A stretch of 64,000 nt of DNA from CAVVIO01 sp963748095 (GCA_963748095.1 CAVVIO010000003.1:72637-136636); one strand, 5' to 3'. Positions 9,519 through 19,088 are shown, numbered from the stretch's first letter. Numbers and translations are program-made. The notes: generated by a model from the sequence alone, not told the origin.

Positions 9519-11066
9519 CTAAAACGGAGTTTCATCCATAAAATCCGTATTTCGTGGTAATAAGTCATCGCCATCAGACTTTCTCTTACCTGCTGATTTT
9601 CCTTCATTCATTTTTGAACCGAATGTTACCATAGCCGGTATATTTTCATTATCATCACCGATCTGGCCATGGAAATCATCTTCCAGTTCGACAAATTTGG
9701 CAAATTCGTCCCTGAAACGTAAATGTACATCACCAATAGGTCCGTTACGGTGTTTTGCCAAAATGATTTCCGCAACTCCCTTCAATGAATTACCTTCTTC
9801 ATCTTCAAGAAATCCGTATTTTTCAGGCCTGTGAATAAAAAGAACCATGTCTGCATCCTGTTCAATAGCACCCGATTCCCTGAGGTCGGAAAGCTGTGGG
9901 CGTTTACTTCCTGAACGTACTTCTACCGATCGGTTAAGCTGCGAAAGGGCAATAACAGGAACATTCAGGTCCTTGGCAATTCCTTTGAGCGCTCTTGAAA
10001 TAGTGCTCACTTCCTGTTCACGGTTACCTTTGGTTTCCGGTGTTCCGGTCATTAATTGCAGGTAGTCGATAATGATAATATCAATATCGTACTGGCGTTT
10101 TAGCCTCCGGCACTTGGCTCTGAGTTCAAAAATAGACAAGGCTGGGGTGTCGTCAATAAAAATAGGGGCCTCCTCCAGGCTTTTAATCTTATATTCCAGT
10201 TGCTCCCATTCATATTCAGCCAGGTTACCGTTCCTGATCCTGTCAGAAGGCAGCTCTGTTTCGGCAACAATCAATCGGTTGATCAATTGCAGCGATGCCA
10301 TTTCGAGAGAGAACAAGGCTACCGATTTTTTATGTTCAACCGCCATGGTTCTTGCCATGGAAAGCACAAAAGCTGTTTTACCCATCGATGGCCTTGCGGC
10401 AATAATAACAAGATCGGAATTTTGCCAGCCGCTTGTCATACGGTCAAGCTTGGTATAACCTGAAGGAACCCCGCTCAGGCTGTCTTCACGTTTACTGGCT
10501 TCTTCGATCTGGTGAATGGCTTCCTTTAAGAGTACGTTTATTTTAACAGTTTCCTTTTTAATATTTCCCTGGGCAATATTAAACAATTCACTTTCAGAAA
10601 AGTCGAGCAGATCGTTTACATCAATACTTTCGTCAAATGCGCGGTTCTGCATTTCGCTGGCTACACGGATAAGTTCCCGCTGAATGAATTTCTGGGCAAC
10701 AATGCGGGCATGAAATTCAATATGGGCTGCCGATGCTACCCGTCCGGTGAGTTGCGTAATATACAGAGGACCCCCGATGTCTTCTAGCTCTTTACGCTTG
10801 CGAAGCTCTTCGGTAACCGTTAAAATGTCGATGGCTTTTTCCTTCAGCGATAAATCAATAATAGCCTGGTAGATCTTTTGGTTTTCTTCCTTATAAAAAC
10901 TTTCGGGTCTCAATAAATCGATTACTTCAATAATAGCATCTTTTTCAAGCATAATTGCTCCCAATACTGCTTCTTCGAGATCAATCGCCTGAGGAGGAAT
11001 TTTACCAAATTCCATAGAAAGCGGATCAACAAGATTTTTTGCCGGAAATTGTTTCTTTTGTGCCAT
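9519..11066 (-). CDS. dnaB: Replicative DNA helicase DnaB
   Basis: 515 residues. The N-terminal DnaB domain (IPPQAIDLEEAVLGAIM at about 23) is followed by a RecA-like ATPase domain with Walker A ARPSMGKTAF, the Walker B IIIIDYLQL, and SQLNRSVEVR with the arginine finger region. No intein interrupts it. The C-terminus carries a low-complexity polar extension, common in Bacteroidota. It diverges from ispE; a promoter for it is seen at 11144-11172. Confidence 0.97.
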   Translation of the reverse strand: MAQKKQFPAKNLVDPLSMEFGKIPPQAIDLEEAVLGAIMLEKDAIIEVIDLLRPESFYKEENQKIYQAIIDLSLKEKAIDILTVTEELRKRKELEDIGGPLYITQLTGRVASAAHIEFHARIVAQKFIQRELIRVASEMQNRAFDESIDVNDLLDFSESELFNIAQGNIKKETVKINVLLKEAIHQIEEASKREDSLSGVPSGYTKLDRMTSGWQNSDLVIIAARPSMGKTAFVLSMARTMAVEHKKSVALFSLEMASLQLINRLIVAETELPSDRIRNGNLAEYEWEQLEYKIKSLEEAPIFIDDTPALSIFELRAKCRRLKRQYDIDIIIIDYLQLMTGTPETKGNREQEVSTISRALKGIAKDLNVPVIALSQLNRSVEVRSGSKRPQLSDLRESGAIEQDADMVLFIHRPEKYGFLEDEEGNSLKGVAEIILAKHRNGPIGDVHLRFRDEFAKFVELEDDFHGQIGDDNENIPAMVTFGSKMNEGKSAGKRKSDGDDLLPRNTDFMDETPF

Positions 11067-11143
11067 TGTTTATGATCCTATTGTTTATATTATTGATTTA
11101 CAATTTATTGACGCCGAAGTTATCGACACGGATATTGTGCTTA

Positions 11144-11172
11144 CAAATGTACACACTCAATTAGGATATCAA
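11144..11172 (-). promoter_or_regulatory. Promoter of dnaB (Bacteroidota type)
   Basis: Read on the minus strand: TTG (11172-11170), 18 bases, then TACATTTG (11151-11144), an exact TAnnTTTG -7 box. The predicted transcript would begin near 11137 and have a leader of about 70 bases before the dnaB ATG at 11066. Confidence 0.65.
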
Positions 11173-11248
11173 TAATTATCGGGAAGAACTTTTAAAAAAG
11201 ATTTTCACCTCACTAAGTTTACAAATTGTTAAAAACTATAATTTTTTA

Positions 11249-11280
11249 TTGGCAGGAGTGACATAGGTTGATTAATTTTG
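11249..11280 (+). promoter_or_regulatory. Promoter of ispE (Bacteroidota type)
   Basis: TTG (11249-11251), 21 bases, then TAATTTTG (11273-11280), which fits TAnnTTTG. A transcription start about 6 bases downstream leaves only about 10 bases before ATG 11296. This also argues against a start at TTG 11278, which lies inside the -7 box. Confidence 0.65.
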
Positions 11281-11295
11281 GTTAAAAGTTCAAAC

Positions 11296-12117
11296 ATGCT
11301 TTGTTTTCCAAATGCTAAGATCAATCTGGGTTTAAACATCACAGAAAAGAGACCTGATGGTTTTCATAATCTTCAGACTGTATTTTACCCTGTGTCTTTA
11401 TGTGATGTTCTTGAATTTGTTGAATCTGACGGGGACGGAGTTTCCGTTCAGTTTCAGAATACCGGAATCGAGACAGGAGCTACTCAGGCAGATAACCTTT
11501 GTGTGAAAGCTTACGAATTATTAAAGAAAGATTTTGATTTGCCGCTTTTAAAAATTCATCTTCATAAAATGATACCGGTAGGAGCAGGCCTGGGAGGGGG
11601 TTCATCCGATGCGGCATATATGTTAACAGCACTTAATAAAGCTTTCAACCTTGCATTAACAGAGGGTGATCTTATGGACTATGCATCGCAGCTTGGAAGT
11701 GATTGCGCATTTTTCATACATAGCCAACCATCGTATGCATGGAACAGGGGAGATAACATGCATGAAATATCTCTTGACCTGCATCAATATTACCTGATAT
11801 TGGTATTTCCGAATATTCATATCAGTACTGCCGCAGCTTATTCTTCCATAAAACCGGCTGTACCGGCTCAGTCACCAGAAAAGGTTGTTAATATGCCTGT
11901 TGAGGAATGGAGATATTATCTTACAAATGATTTTGAACCTTTTGTATTTTCTGTACATCCTGAAATAGAGGAAATAAAACAAAAACTTTATAACATGGGG
12001 GCTGATTATGCGGCCATGTCGGGCAGCGGATCTGCTGTTTACGGATTATTCCGGTTTCTGCCCGAAAAAACAAAAGAACACTTCGATGGATATTTTGTAT
12101 GGAAAGGTAAATTATAA
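11296..12117 (+). CDS. ispE: 4-diphosphocytidyl-2-C-methyl-D-erythritol kinase IspE
   Basis: 273 residues. GHMP kinase fold: PNAKINLGLNI at the N-terminus (with the catalytic Lys/Asn region), the ATP-binding loop PVGAGLGGGSSDAA, and the C-terminal MSGSGSAVYG. It phosphorylates CDP-methylerythritol in the MEP isoprenoid pathway. ATG 11296 was chosen over TTG 11278 because the domain begins right after it and the upstream codon lies inside a predicted -7 box. It is monocistronic here and ends at a strong hairpin. Confidence 0.95.
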   Translation: MLCFPNAKINLGLNITEKRPDGFHNLQTVFYPVSLCDVLEFVESDGDGVSVQFQNTGIETGATQADNLCVKAYELLKKDFDLPLLKIHLHKMIPVGAGLGGGSSDAAYMLTALNKAFNLALTEGDLMDYASQLGSDCAFFIHSQPSYAWNRGDNMHEISLDLHQYYLILVFPNIHISTAAAYSSIKPAVPAQSPEKVVNMPVEEWRYYLTNDFEPFVFSVHPEIEEIKQKLYNMGADYAAMSGSGSAVYGLFRFLPEKTKEHFDGYFVWKGKL

Positions 12118-12120
12118 ATA

Positions 12121-12177
12121 AAAGCTGTTTCAACTTTTATATTTTGTTGGTACAATAGTAAAAGTTAAAACAGCTTT
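12121..12177. terminator. Bidirectional hairpin between ispE and the biotin-carrier gene
   Basis: Inverted repeat with 19-base arms, 12121-12139 and 12159-12177, with a single mismatch and a 19-base loop. The outer part of each arm is AAAGCTGTTT-like. It lies between the convergent 3' ends of ispE and the biotin carrier gene, so it can end transcription from both sides. Confidence 0.75.
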
Positions 12178-12192
12178 CTCAGTGACGGTATA

Positions 12193-12585
12193 CTATTTGT
12201 ATTCTACTAACACAAAATTTTTCGGAACTTTATCTCCTAATTTTACATGTACAGTTTTAATTTCTCCTGTCAGGGGAAAACTTAAGGTGTTTTGCATTTT
12301 CATAGCTTCCAGCACCATCATTTTGTCACCCTTTTTTACCGTTTTTCCTTTTTCAACAAAAAGTTTGGTAATGGTCCCCGGAATATAGGAAATAACCTTT
12401 TTTAAATTGGGTTTCTCCCATTTTTTTCGGTTTTCATATTTTTTAGTATATGTGGTACGGTACTTTTCTCCATGAATGACAAGGGTTTTACACCTTACCT
12501 TTTTATTTCCACAGTCGGGTTCAGCCATTTTATTTGATTTCTTCGGCTTCATATCTTTTTTAATTTTCGCTAATATATTTGCCAT
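12193..12585 (-). CDS. Biotin/lipoyl carrier protein of acyl-CoA carboxylase or decarboxylase
   Basis: 130 residues. The C-terminal half is a biotinyl domain with VLEAMKMQN; the Lys (about residue 96) is the biotinylation site. The N-terminal half is basic and lysine-rich, acting as a linker, without the Ala/Pro stretch seen in many carrier proteins. It lies 11 bases after the carboxyltransferase gene on the same strand, so the two work together in moving carboxyl groups on or off propionyl- or methylmalonyl-CoA. No biotin carboxylase or membrane decarboxylase subunit is nearby. Confidence 0.88.
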   Translation of the reverse strand: MANILAKIKKDMKPKKSNKMAEPDCGNKKVRCKTLVIHGEKYRTTYTKKYENRKKWEKPNLKKVISYIPGTITKLFVEKGKTVKKGDKMMVLEAMKMQNTLSFPLTGEIKTVHVKLGDKVPKNFVLVEYK

Positions 12586-12596
12586 AATGTAAAGAT

Positions 12597-14141
12597 TTAA
12601 AATGGTGGAATACCATGTTTTTTACGTGGTCCGCTAATAGATTTATGTTTTGCAACGGCTATAGCATGAAGCAGTAATTTGCGCGTTTCAGCAGGTTCGA
12701 TCACCGAATCAACATATCCTCTTGAAGCTGCAACATAGGGATTCGCAAATTTCTGTTTATATTCCAGCACTTTTTGTTTGCGTACCTTTTCCGGATCTTT
12801 AGCGCTCATTATTTCTTTTCGAAAAATAATATTGGCAGCTCCTTCGGGGCCCATAACTGCAATTTCGGCTCCCGGCCATGCAAATACGAAGTCGGCCCGC
12901 AGGTGGCGTGAACTCATGGCAATGTAACCGCCGCCATACGCTTTACGGATAATAACCGTGAGCTTTGGAACGGTAGCCTCGCTGTAAGAATACAATATTT
13001 TGGCTCCATGGCGGATTACACCGGCATGTTCCTGATCAACTCCCGGAAGATAACCCGGAAGGTCCACCAAAGTAATTATCGGAATATTGAAAGCGTCGCA
13101 ATACCGGATAAAGCGGGCAGACTTATCGGAAGAATCCACATCGAGCACGCCGGCCAGTACCATTGGCTGGTTGGCCACAAACCCGCAGGTTTCGCCATCC
13201 ATACGCCCAAAACCGATGACCATGTTTCTGGCCCAAAGTTCCTGTATCTCAAAGAAATCCGAATCATCAACGATAGCCTTGATCAGATCTCGTATATCAT
13301 AGGGTAGTCTGGGGTCCCCCGGAACAATTTTATCAATCTGGTATTCCTTTTTAGGTTCCTTTGATTCGTATTTAACAGACTTTGTATCGTTACTCCAAGG
13401 AATGAATGTCATCAGTTTTTTTATCTGGTCGAAGCATTCTTTTTCAGTTTCTGAAAAAAAGTGGGCGTTTCCGGTAATTTCACTATGAACCCTGGCTCCT
13501 CCAAGGTCTTCCATTGAAATCTCTTCTCCGAGAACTGTTTTTATTACTTCAGGGCCGGTAATAAACATTTTGGAAATGTTTTCTACCACAAATACAAAAT
13601 CGGTGAGCGCAGGAGAATATACGGCACCACCGGCGCATGGGCCGAGAATAACCGAAATTTGCGGTATAACACCTGAATTAAGGGTATTGCGAAAAAATAT
13701 TTCTCCATAACCGGCCAGTGAATTAACACCTTCCTGGATCCTTGCTCCACCCGAGTCATTGATTCCTATCAGGGGAACCCTCATTTTCAGGGCGTGATCC
13801 ATGATCTTGGTAATTTTTCGGGCATGCATCATTCCCAGTGAGCCCCCGGCAACGGTGAAGTCCTGTGCAAAGACACATACTGATTGTCCATAGATGGTAC
13901 CGGTACCAATAACCACACCATCACCATGCAGTATTTTTTTGTCCATATCGAAGTCCCTGGCTTCGTGTTCAACGAAAAGATCATATTCATGGAAAGAATC
14001 TTCGTCCAGCAGAGTAATAATGCGTTCACGTGCCGTCATTTTACCCATTGCCGTCTGTTTCTCAATTGCTTTCTCGCCACCGCCCATCTGGACCTCTTCC
14101 CGTTTCTTTTTGAGTTCCTGTATCTTATTCTTTAATGGCAT
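12597..14141 (-). CDS. Acyl-CoA carboxylase beta subunit / methylmalonyl-CoA decarboxylase alpha subunit
   Basis: 514 residues, normal for the propionyl-CoA carboxylase beta family. The crotonase-like carboxyltransferase domains are seen by GGARIQEGV, GPCAGGAVYSPA in the N-half and LPGYLPGVDQE, RKAYGGGYIAMSS, WPGAEIAVMGPEGA in the C-half. The same family supplies propionyl-CoA carboxylase and the Na+-pumping methylmalonyl-CoA decarboxylase, and these cannot be told apart from this subunit alone. It forms a two-gene unit with the biotin carrier. The 220 bases upstream hold no full promoter consensus I would defend. Confidence 0.93.
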   Translation of the reverse strand: MPLKNKIQELKKKREEVQMGGGEKAIEKQTAMGKMTARERIITLLDEDSFHEYDLFVEHEARDFDMDKKILHGDGVVIGTGTIYGQSVCVFAQDFTVAGGSLGMMHARKITKIMDHALKMRVPLIGINDSGGARIQEGVNSLAGYGEIFFRNTLNSGVIPQISVILGPCAGGAVYSPALTDFVFVVENISKMFITGPEVIKTVLGEEISMEDLGGARVHSEITGNAHFFSETEKECFDQIKKLMTFIPWSNDTKSVKYESKEPKKEYQIDKIVPGDPRLPYDIRDLIKAIVDDSDFFEIQELWARNMVIGFGRMDGETCGFVANQPMVLAGVLDVDSSDKSARFIRYCDAFNIPIITLVDLPGYLPGVDQEHAGVIRHGAKILYSYSEATVPKLTVIIRKAYGGGYIAMSSRHLRADFVFAWPGAEIAVMGPEGAANIIFRKEIMSAKDPEKVRKQKVLEYKQKFANPYVAASRGYVDSVIEPAETRKLLLHAIAVAKHKSISGPRKKHGIPPF

Positions 14142-14361
14142 TTTTGTTTATGTTAGTTAATAATCAGAATTTTTTTAAAATATCAAACGCATATTGACAG
14201 TCTGGATTTTTTCACAATCTGATATTTTAGTATTTAAAAATTTTGGGGTTTTTTAATGAAATTATGTATGTGTTTAAATATCAATGTTATATTTAAATTA
14301 GTTAGAAAGTCGGTATGCGGGGCAAATATATAAAAAATCAGATCATGTTTGACCCTGGAAT

Positions 14362-15456
14362 TTATTTTGGTGCTAATTTGTACAAAAACAGGGCAATAAC
14401 TGTAAAAATTATATTTGGGAGCCATACTGCAATCAGGGGCGGAAGTTTTCCACCTATTGCAAATTGCGAGGAAAACTGCATAAAAAGAATGTAGCCAAAA
14501 CTAATCATGAGCCCAATACCAATATGCATGCCTATACCTCCTTTCACCTTGCGCGATGATACCGAAACGCCAATAAGTGTGAGTATAAATGCGGAAAAAG
14601 GGAAAGCAATACGTTTGTATTTTTCAATAAGCAGGGAAGTTATATTACTAACTCCCTGTAGTCTTTGATTGGAGATGAATTTGTTTAACCTGTGAAAATC
14701 CATTGCCTCTATGGCATTCTGGCGCATTTTGAAATCTTCAGGTGTCATATTCAGGGTAGTATCGATATGACTGCCTTTAATAATTGTCTGGTCATCCCCG
14801 TGATAATCCCTGATATAATAATTATAAATGGTCCATTTACTTTTGGTCGAATCCCATCTGATATAATCAGACATCAGTTTGGATACAAGTTTTCCGTCAT
14901 CAAATTTCTCTATCGAAAATCGCCTTCCTATATTATCATAAGTACTGTAACTTTCCAGGTAAACATAAATTCCGGGTTCAATCTGGCGGTGTACATTTCT
15001 TTCCTGGAATGATTTTGGCCTGGAATGATAATACAACTCCTCAAAAGCAAATCGTTCGCGGTTGGCATTGGGGATAACAAAATTACTTAGCAAAAAAGAG
15101 AAAGCTGTAATGATCACTGCAGAAATAAAATAGGGAACCATCAGCCGCCGAAAACTTATCCCGTTACTAAGGATGGCAATGATTTCCGTATTATAGGCCA
15201 TTTTTGATGTAAAAAATATTACAGCTATAAAGGTGAACAATGGACTGAATAATACCGCAAAATAAGGAATGAAATTCATGTAGTATTGGGTAATGATCAG
15301 TCTGAATGGAGCATTTTTTTCTAAAAAGTCATCTATTTTTTCGGAAAAATCGAAAATAACAGCTATGGATATAATAAGTAAGATAGCAAAGAAAAAAGTC
15401 CCGAGGAATTTTTTTATTATGTAAATATCGAGTGTTTTTAATCCGAAAAATTTCAT
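14362..15456 (-). CDS. LptF/LptG-family LPS export permease
   Basis: 364 residues. Three N-terminal membrane segments (about residues 15-35, 55-80, 100-125), a periplasmic beta-jellyroll middle and three C-terminal segments (about 275-360) match the YjgP/YjgQ family, which extracts LPS from the inner membrane with LptB. The start overlaps the stop of tgt by 4 bases (15453-15456), so translation is probably coupled. Whether it is LptF or LptG cannot be decided here. Confidence 0.9.
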   Translation of the reverse strand: MKFFGLKTLDIYIIKKFLGTFFFAILLIISIAVIFDFSEKIDDFLEKNAPFRLIITQYYMNFIPYFAVLFSPLFTFIAVIFFTSKMAYNTEIIAILSNGISFRRLMVPYFISAVIITAFSFLLSNFVIPNANRERFAFEELYYHSRPKSFQERNVHRQIEPGIYVYLESYSTYDNIGRRFSIEKFDDGKLVSKLMSDYIRWDSTKSKWTIYNYYIRDYHGDDQTIIKGSHIDTTLNMTPEDFKMRQNAIEAMDFHRLNKFISNQRLQGVSNITSLLIEKYKRIAFPFSAFILTLIGVSVSSRKVKGGIGMHIGIGLMISFGYILFMQFSSQFAIGGKLPPLIAVWLPNIIFTVIALFLYKLAPK

Positions 15457-16583
15457 AACCTGATAGTTAACTTTTTAACCATTTTGTTCTTCCACTCATT
15501 AAAATTACCTTCTGCAATTTTCTTTCGTGATTCATCCATCAACCAAAGATAGAAACTCAAATTATGAATTGAGGCAATTTGAGCGCCTAAAATTTCCTGC
15601 GATATAATTAAATGACGTAAATAAGCTTTTGAATATTGTTGATCAACAAAAGATGTACCGTTTTCATCAAGCGGTGTATGCTCATTTTTCCATTTCAGGT
15701 TTTTTATGTTAATCGTTCCTTCCGAGGTAAAAAGCATACCGTTCCGTCCATTACGTGTAGGTAAAACACAATCGAACATGTCTACTCCCAAAGCAATACC
15801 TTCCAGAATATTCTCGGGCATGCCGACCCCCATGAGGTAACGGGGTTTATTTTTGGGAAGAACGGCATTGACAACCTGTAACATCTCATACATTTTTTCT
15901 GCCGGTTCCCCTACTGACAGTCCGCCAATGGCATTTCCAGGCATATCGTGTGAGGCTATCACCTCGGCTGATTTTATGCGTAAGTCGTTGTAAACACTTC
16001 CCTGCACTATAGGAAAGTAATATTGCGGATAACCGTATAATGGCTCCGTCTCATTAAAATATTTTATGCCACGGGCAAGCCAGCGGTGTGTTAATTCCAT
16101 CGAATTGCGTGCATAGTCATAATCACAAGGGTAAGGTGTACATTCATCGAATGCCATAATAATATCAGCCCCGATCTTACGTTGAATATCAACGATATTT
16201 TCCGGAGTAAACAGGTGTTTCGAACCGTCGATATGCGAACTGAAATGCGCTCCGTCTTCCTTTAGTTTCCGGTTGTTCGATAATGAAAAAACCTGGTAAC
16301 CTCCACTATCGGTTAATATGGGTTTTGACCAGTTAATGAATTTATGCAAACCGCCGGCCAGAAAGATGGTTTCTGTTCCGGGCCTTAAATAAAGATGATA
16401 TGTATTCCCAAGGATTATCTGGGCCCCGATGTCTTCTCTAAGTTCCCGTTGATGAACTGCTTTTACAGTACCACCCGTACCCACCGGCATAAATATAGGA
16501 GTCTGAATAGTTCCATGACCGGTGGTTATTAGTCCGGTTCTTGCCTGTGAATTTGTATCGTTGGCTAAAATTTCAAATTGCAT
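15453..16583 (-). CDS. tgt: tRNA-guanine transglycosylase (Tgt)
   Basis: 376 residues. The TIM-barrel motifs are present: DSGGYQVFSL with the substrate Asp, AFDECTPYP, GGLSVGEP, MGVGMPENILEGIALGVDMFDCVLPTRNGRNG with the nucleophilic Asp. It exchanges guanine 34 for queuine or preQ1 in GUN tRNAs. Oddly, the usual zinc ligands (CxCxxC before YLRHL) are absent: the segment reads PLDENGTSFVDQQYSKAYLRHL, although the following IHN histidine is kept. This may be typical of the phylum rather than a defect. It is coupled to the LptF/G gene. Confidence 0.94.
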   Translation of the reverse strand: MQFEILANDTNSQARTGLITTGHGTIQTPIFMPVGTGGTVKAVHQRELREDIGAQIILGNTYHLYLRPGTETIFLAGGLHKFINWSKPILTDSGGYQVFSLSNNRKLKEDGAHFSSHIDGSKHLFTPENIVDIQRKIGADIIMAFDECTPYPCDYDYARNSMELTHRWLARGIKYFNETEPLYGYPQYYFPIVQGSVYNDLRIKSAEVIASHDMPGNAIGGLSVGEPAEKMYEMLQVVNAVLPKNKPRYLMGVGMPENILEGIALGVDMFDCVLPTRNGRNGMLFTSEGTINIKNLKWKNEHTPLDENGTSFVDQQYSKAYLRHLIISQEILGAQIASIHNLSFYLWLMDESRKKIAEGNFNEWKNKMVKKLTIRL

Positions 16584-16684
16584 CTATGTCAAAATAATCG
16601 GCTAAGTTAAAATAATATGATAAATAATTAATCCTTCGTTTGCTGAACGATTTTTTTTGTTTAAATTAAAAATCTTTAATAACA

Positions 16685-17863
16685 TTGTTCGTTACATTTA
16701 CAAACATAAACTACCAATTTGCGCAAGTGGATATATTAAATTATTTCTTTGGATATATTAATTTCATCGTGCTGGGGATATTTGGCTTGAGCCTGCTGAT
16801 ACAACTGTATTATTACCTGGGGATTTATTATCGTTTTGTTTTTTATAGGGACAAAGTAAAAAAAGTGCCTGTTGAACCGGTATCGGTGATTATATGTGCA
16901 CGAAATGAAGCGGCAAATCTTGATAAGTATTTACCTTCGGTGCTTACGCAGGATTATCCCGATTATGAAGTGATCGTTGTGAACGATTGTTCTACAGACG
17001 AAACCGACGAAGTTATCAGCAAGTATTTGAAAAAGTATCCCCGGCTCAGGACAACAACAATAAATCAGGACCGGAAATTTACACATGGTAAAAAGCTGGC
17101 TGTAACGTTGGGTATCAAAGCATCCAAACATGAATTGCTTGTATTTACCGATGCTGATTGTGAGGTGGTTAGTAAAGACTGGCTAAAATTATTACAACGA
17201 CATTTCAATAATAAAACTTCCATTGTGCTGGGGTATGGTGGATTTTTTCATAAAAAGTCCCTGCTGAATAATTATATCCGTTATGATGCGCTAACAATCG
17301 CTATTCAGTATTTTAGTTATGCAATAGCCGGATTTCCATATATGGGTGTTGGCAGGAATATGGCTTACCGCAAATCTCTTTTTTTCAAAAATAAAGGATT
17401 TGCCAATCACTATAACCTGATATCGGGAGATGATGATCTTTTTGTGAATGAAACTGCCAATAAAACAAATACGGCTGTTGAATATTCAATAGAAAGTCAC
17501 ACACGTTGCGAGGCAAAAAAATCATTTGCTACCTGGATAGAACAAAAAAAGCGTCACATATCTACAGCCAAGTATTATAAAAAGAAATATAAAAGATTAC
17601 TGGGACTTGAGATGTTAAGCAGGCTCATTTATTATGCTTCCTTTATTTATCTTATTGTGTCATCGCTATTTTTGATTTATGTATTGCCTGCATTTATATT
17701 CAGAATGATTATTCAACTTTTGTTGACTAAAATTTCTATGAGACGTTTGAATGAGAAGTATTTATTACTAACTTCGCTATTCTTTGATGTATTCTCATTA
17801 TTTATTAATTTAATAATTTTTATTTCTTACCGGTTTAGACGCAAAAAGAATAGATGGAAATAA
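16685..17863 (+). CDS. Family 2 membrane glycosyltransferase
   Basis: 392 residues from TTG 16685; GTG 16727 is an equally possible start, and no ATG is available before the membrane segment. One N-terminal membrane helix (about residues 25-50) precedes a GT-A domain with VSVIICARNEAANL, VVNDCSTDET and FTDADCE (metal-binding DxD), then GDDDLFVNE and a QKKRH motif, and two or three C-terminal membrane helices. It probably transfers a sugar to a lipid or wall polymer. Its end overlaps the start of the sigma-factor gene by 10 bases, so the two are linked in translation. Confidence 0.85.
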   Translation: MFVTFTNINYQFAQVDILNYFFGYINFIVLGIFGLSLLIQLYYYLGIYYRFVFYRDKVKKVPVEPVSVIICARNEAANLDKYLPSVLTQDYPDYEVIVVNDCSTDETDEVISKYLKKYPRLRTTTINQDRKFTHGKKLAVTLGIKASKHELLVFTDADCEVVSKDWLKLLQRHFNNKTSIVLGYGGFFHKKSLLNNYIRYDALTIAIQYFSYAIAGFPYMGVGRNMAYRKSLFFKNKGFANHYNLISGDDDLFVNETANKTNTAVEYSIESHTRCEAKKSFATWIEQKKRHISTAKYYKKKYKRLLGLEMLSRLIYYASFIYLIVSSLFLIYVLPAFIFRMIIQLLLTKISMRRLNEKYLLLTSLFFDVFSLFINLIIFISYRFRRKKNRWK

Positions 17864-18453
17864 ACACAAATTTGTCGGAGAAAGCACAGCGTGATTATAC
17901 GCTGGTGCAGAGGGCAGTAGTTGGTGATCAGAAGGCTTATGCCGAACTTATGGGACGTTACAGGGATGCCATTTATTATATGTTGCTTAAAATGGTTAAT
18001 AATTCCAGCGATGCGGAAGATTTAACAATTGAAGCCTTTGGTAAAGCATTTAAAAATATTAATCAGTATGCACCTAATTATGCTTTCAGTACGTGGTTGT
18101 TTAAAATAGCCACCAATAATTGTATCGATTTTATCCGTAAGAAAAAAGCTAACCACGTTTCGCTCGATAACACAAATGATGAACACGATAGCGGATCACA
18201 CAATATCAAGGCTCAGGTACTCGATCCGGAAGAACACATGATCAACCAGCAAAAGATAAAGATGATGCGGGAAGTTGTGGGTAAACTGAAACCTCGTTAC
18301 CGTAAACTGATCGAATTGCGTTATTTCAAAGAATTCTCGTACGAGGAAATTGCAGAAGAACTGGAACTGCCCATTGGAACAGTAAAAGCACAACTTTTCA
18401 GGGCACGCGAATTACTTTTCAATATTCTCAAACACACCAGTTCAAAGATGTAA
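17854..18453 (+). CDS. RNA polymerase sigma factor, ECF type
   Basis: 199 residues. Region 2 (AYAELMGRYRDAIYYMLLKMVNNSSDAEDLTIEAFGKAF..STWLFKIATNNCIDFIRKKK) and region 4 (LIELRYFKEFSYEEIAEELELPIGTVKAQLFRARELL) are complete, with a short linker. No anti-sigma gene adjoins it. It overlaps the upstream glycosyltransferase and is 8 bases before rsmG, an arrangement that suggests general housekeeping use rather than a stress regulon. Confidence 0.92.
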   Translation: MEINTNLSEKAQRDYTLVQRAVVGDQKAYAELMGRYRDAIYYMLLKMVNNSSDAEDLTIEAFGKAFKNINQYAPNYAFSTWLFKIATNNCIDFIRKKKANHVSLDNTNDEHDSGSHNIKAQVLDPEEHMINQQKIKMMREVVGKLKPRYRKLIELRYFKEFSYEEIAEELELPIGTVKAQLFRARELLFNILKHTSSKM

Positions 18454-18461
18454 ACAGTTCC

Positions 18462-19088
18462 ATGCATCATATCCTGAAGTATTTTCCGGAACTGACTGCT
18501 TTACAACAAAAACAGTTCGAACAATTAGAAGAGCTTTACAGATTCTGGAATGCCAGGATTAATGTTATTTCACGTAAAGATATGGATGAACTGTACGTGC
18601 ATCATGTATTGCATTCTTTATCTGTAGCTCGGCTTATTTCCTTTGTCCCGGGGACAAAAATTCTGGACGTTGGCACAGGAGGAGGATTTCCAGGTATTCC
18701 ACTGAGTATACTATTTCCGGATTCATCATTTCTGCTTATCGATTCTATCGGGAAAAAAATTAAGGTAGTAAACAATATTGCCACCTCACTTGGCTTGAAA
18801 AATTGCACCGGGAAACAAATTCGTGCAGAAGATATAACGGGTAAGTTCGATTTTATTATCAGCAGGGCAGTTACCAGATTACCAGTTTTTTTACAATGGG
18901 TAAAAGACAAAATTGAAATAAAGAAAAAAAATTCCATCCCCAACGGAATTATTTATTTGAAGGGAGGCGATATTGAAGAAGAGGTCCATGCAATTAAGAA
19001 TTCTGTAAAGATATATTCTGTCAGTGATTACTTCGATGAATCATTTTTCGAAACAAAAAAAATTGTTTACATTTCAAATAGTCGATAA
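18462..19088 (+). CDS. rsmG: 16S rRNA (guanine-N7) methyltransferase RsmG
   Basis: 208 residues. A Rossmann SAM-binding motif ILDVGTGGGFPGIPLSILFP sits at about residue 63, followed by LIDSIGKKIKVV and the ISRAVTRL motif typical of GidB/RsmG. It methylates G527 of 16S rRNA; loss gives low-level streptomycin resistance in other bacteria. Last gene of the three-gene run starting at the glycosyltransferase. Confidence 0.94.
   Translation: MHHILKYFPELTALQQKQFEQLEELYRFWNARINVISRKDMDELYVHHVLHSLSVARLISFVPGTKILDVGTGGGFPGIPLSILFPDSSFLLIDSIGKKIKVVNNIATSLGLKNCTGKQIRAEDITGKFDFIISRAVTRLPVFLQWVKDKIEIKKKNSIPNGIIYLKGGDIEEEVHAIKNSVKIYSVSDYFDESFFETKKIVYISNSR

Noticed and set aside
9519..11066. Possible intein in DnaB
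   Set aside because: The protein has normal length and unbroken helicase motifs, so no intein is present.
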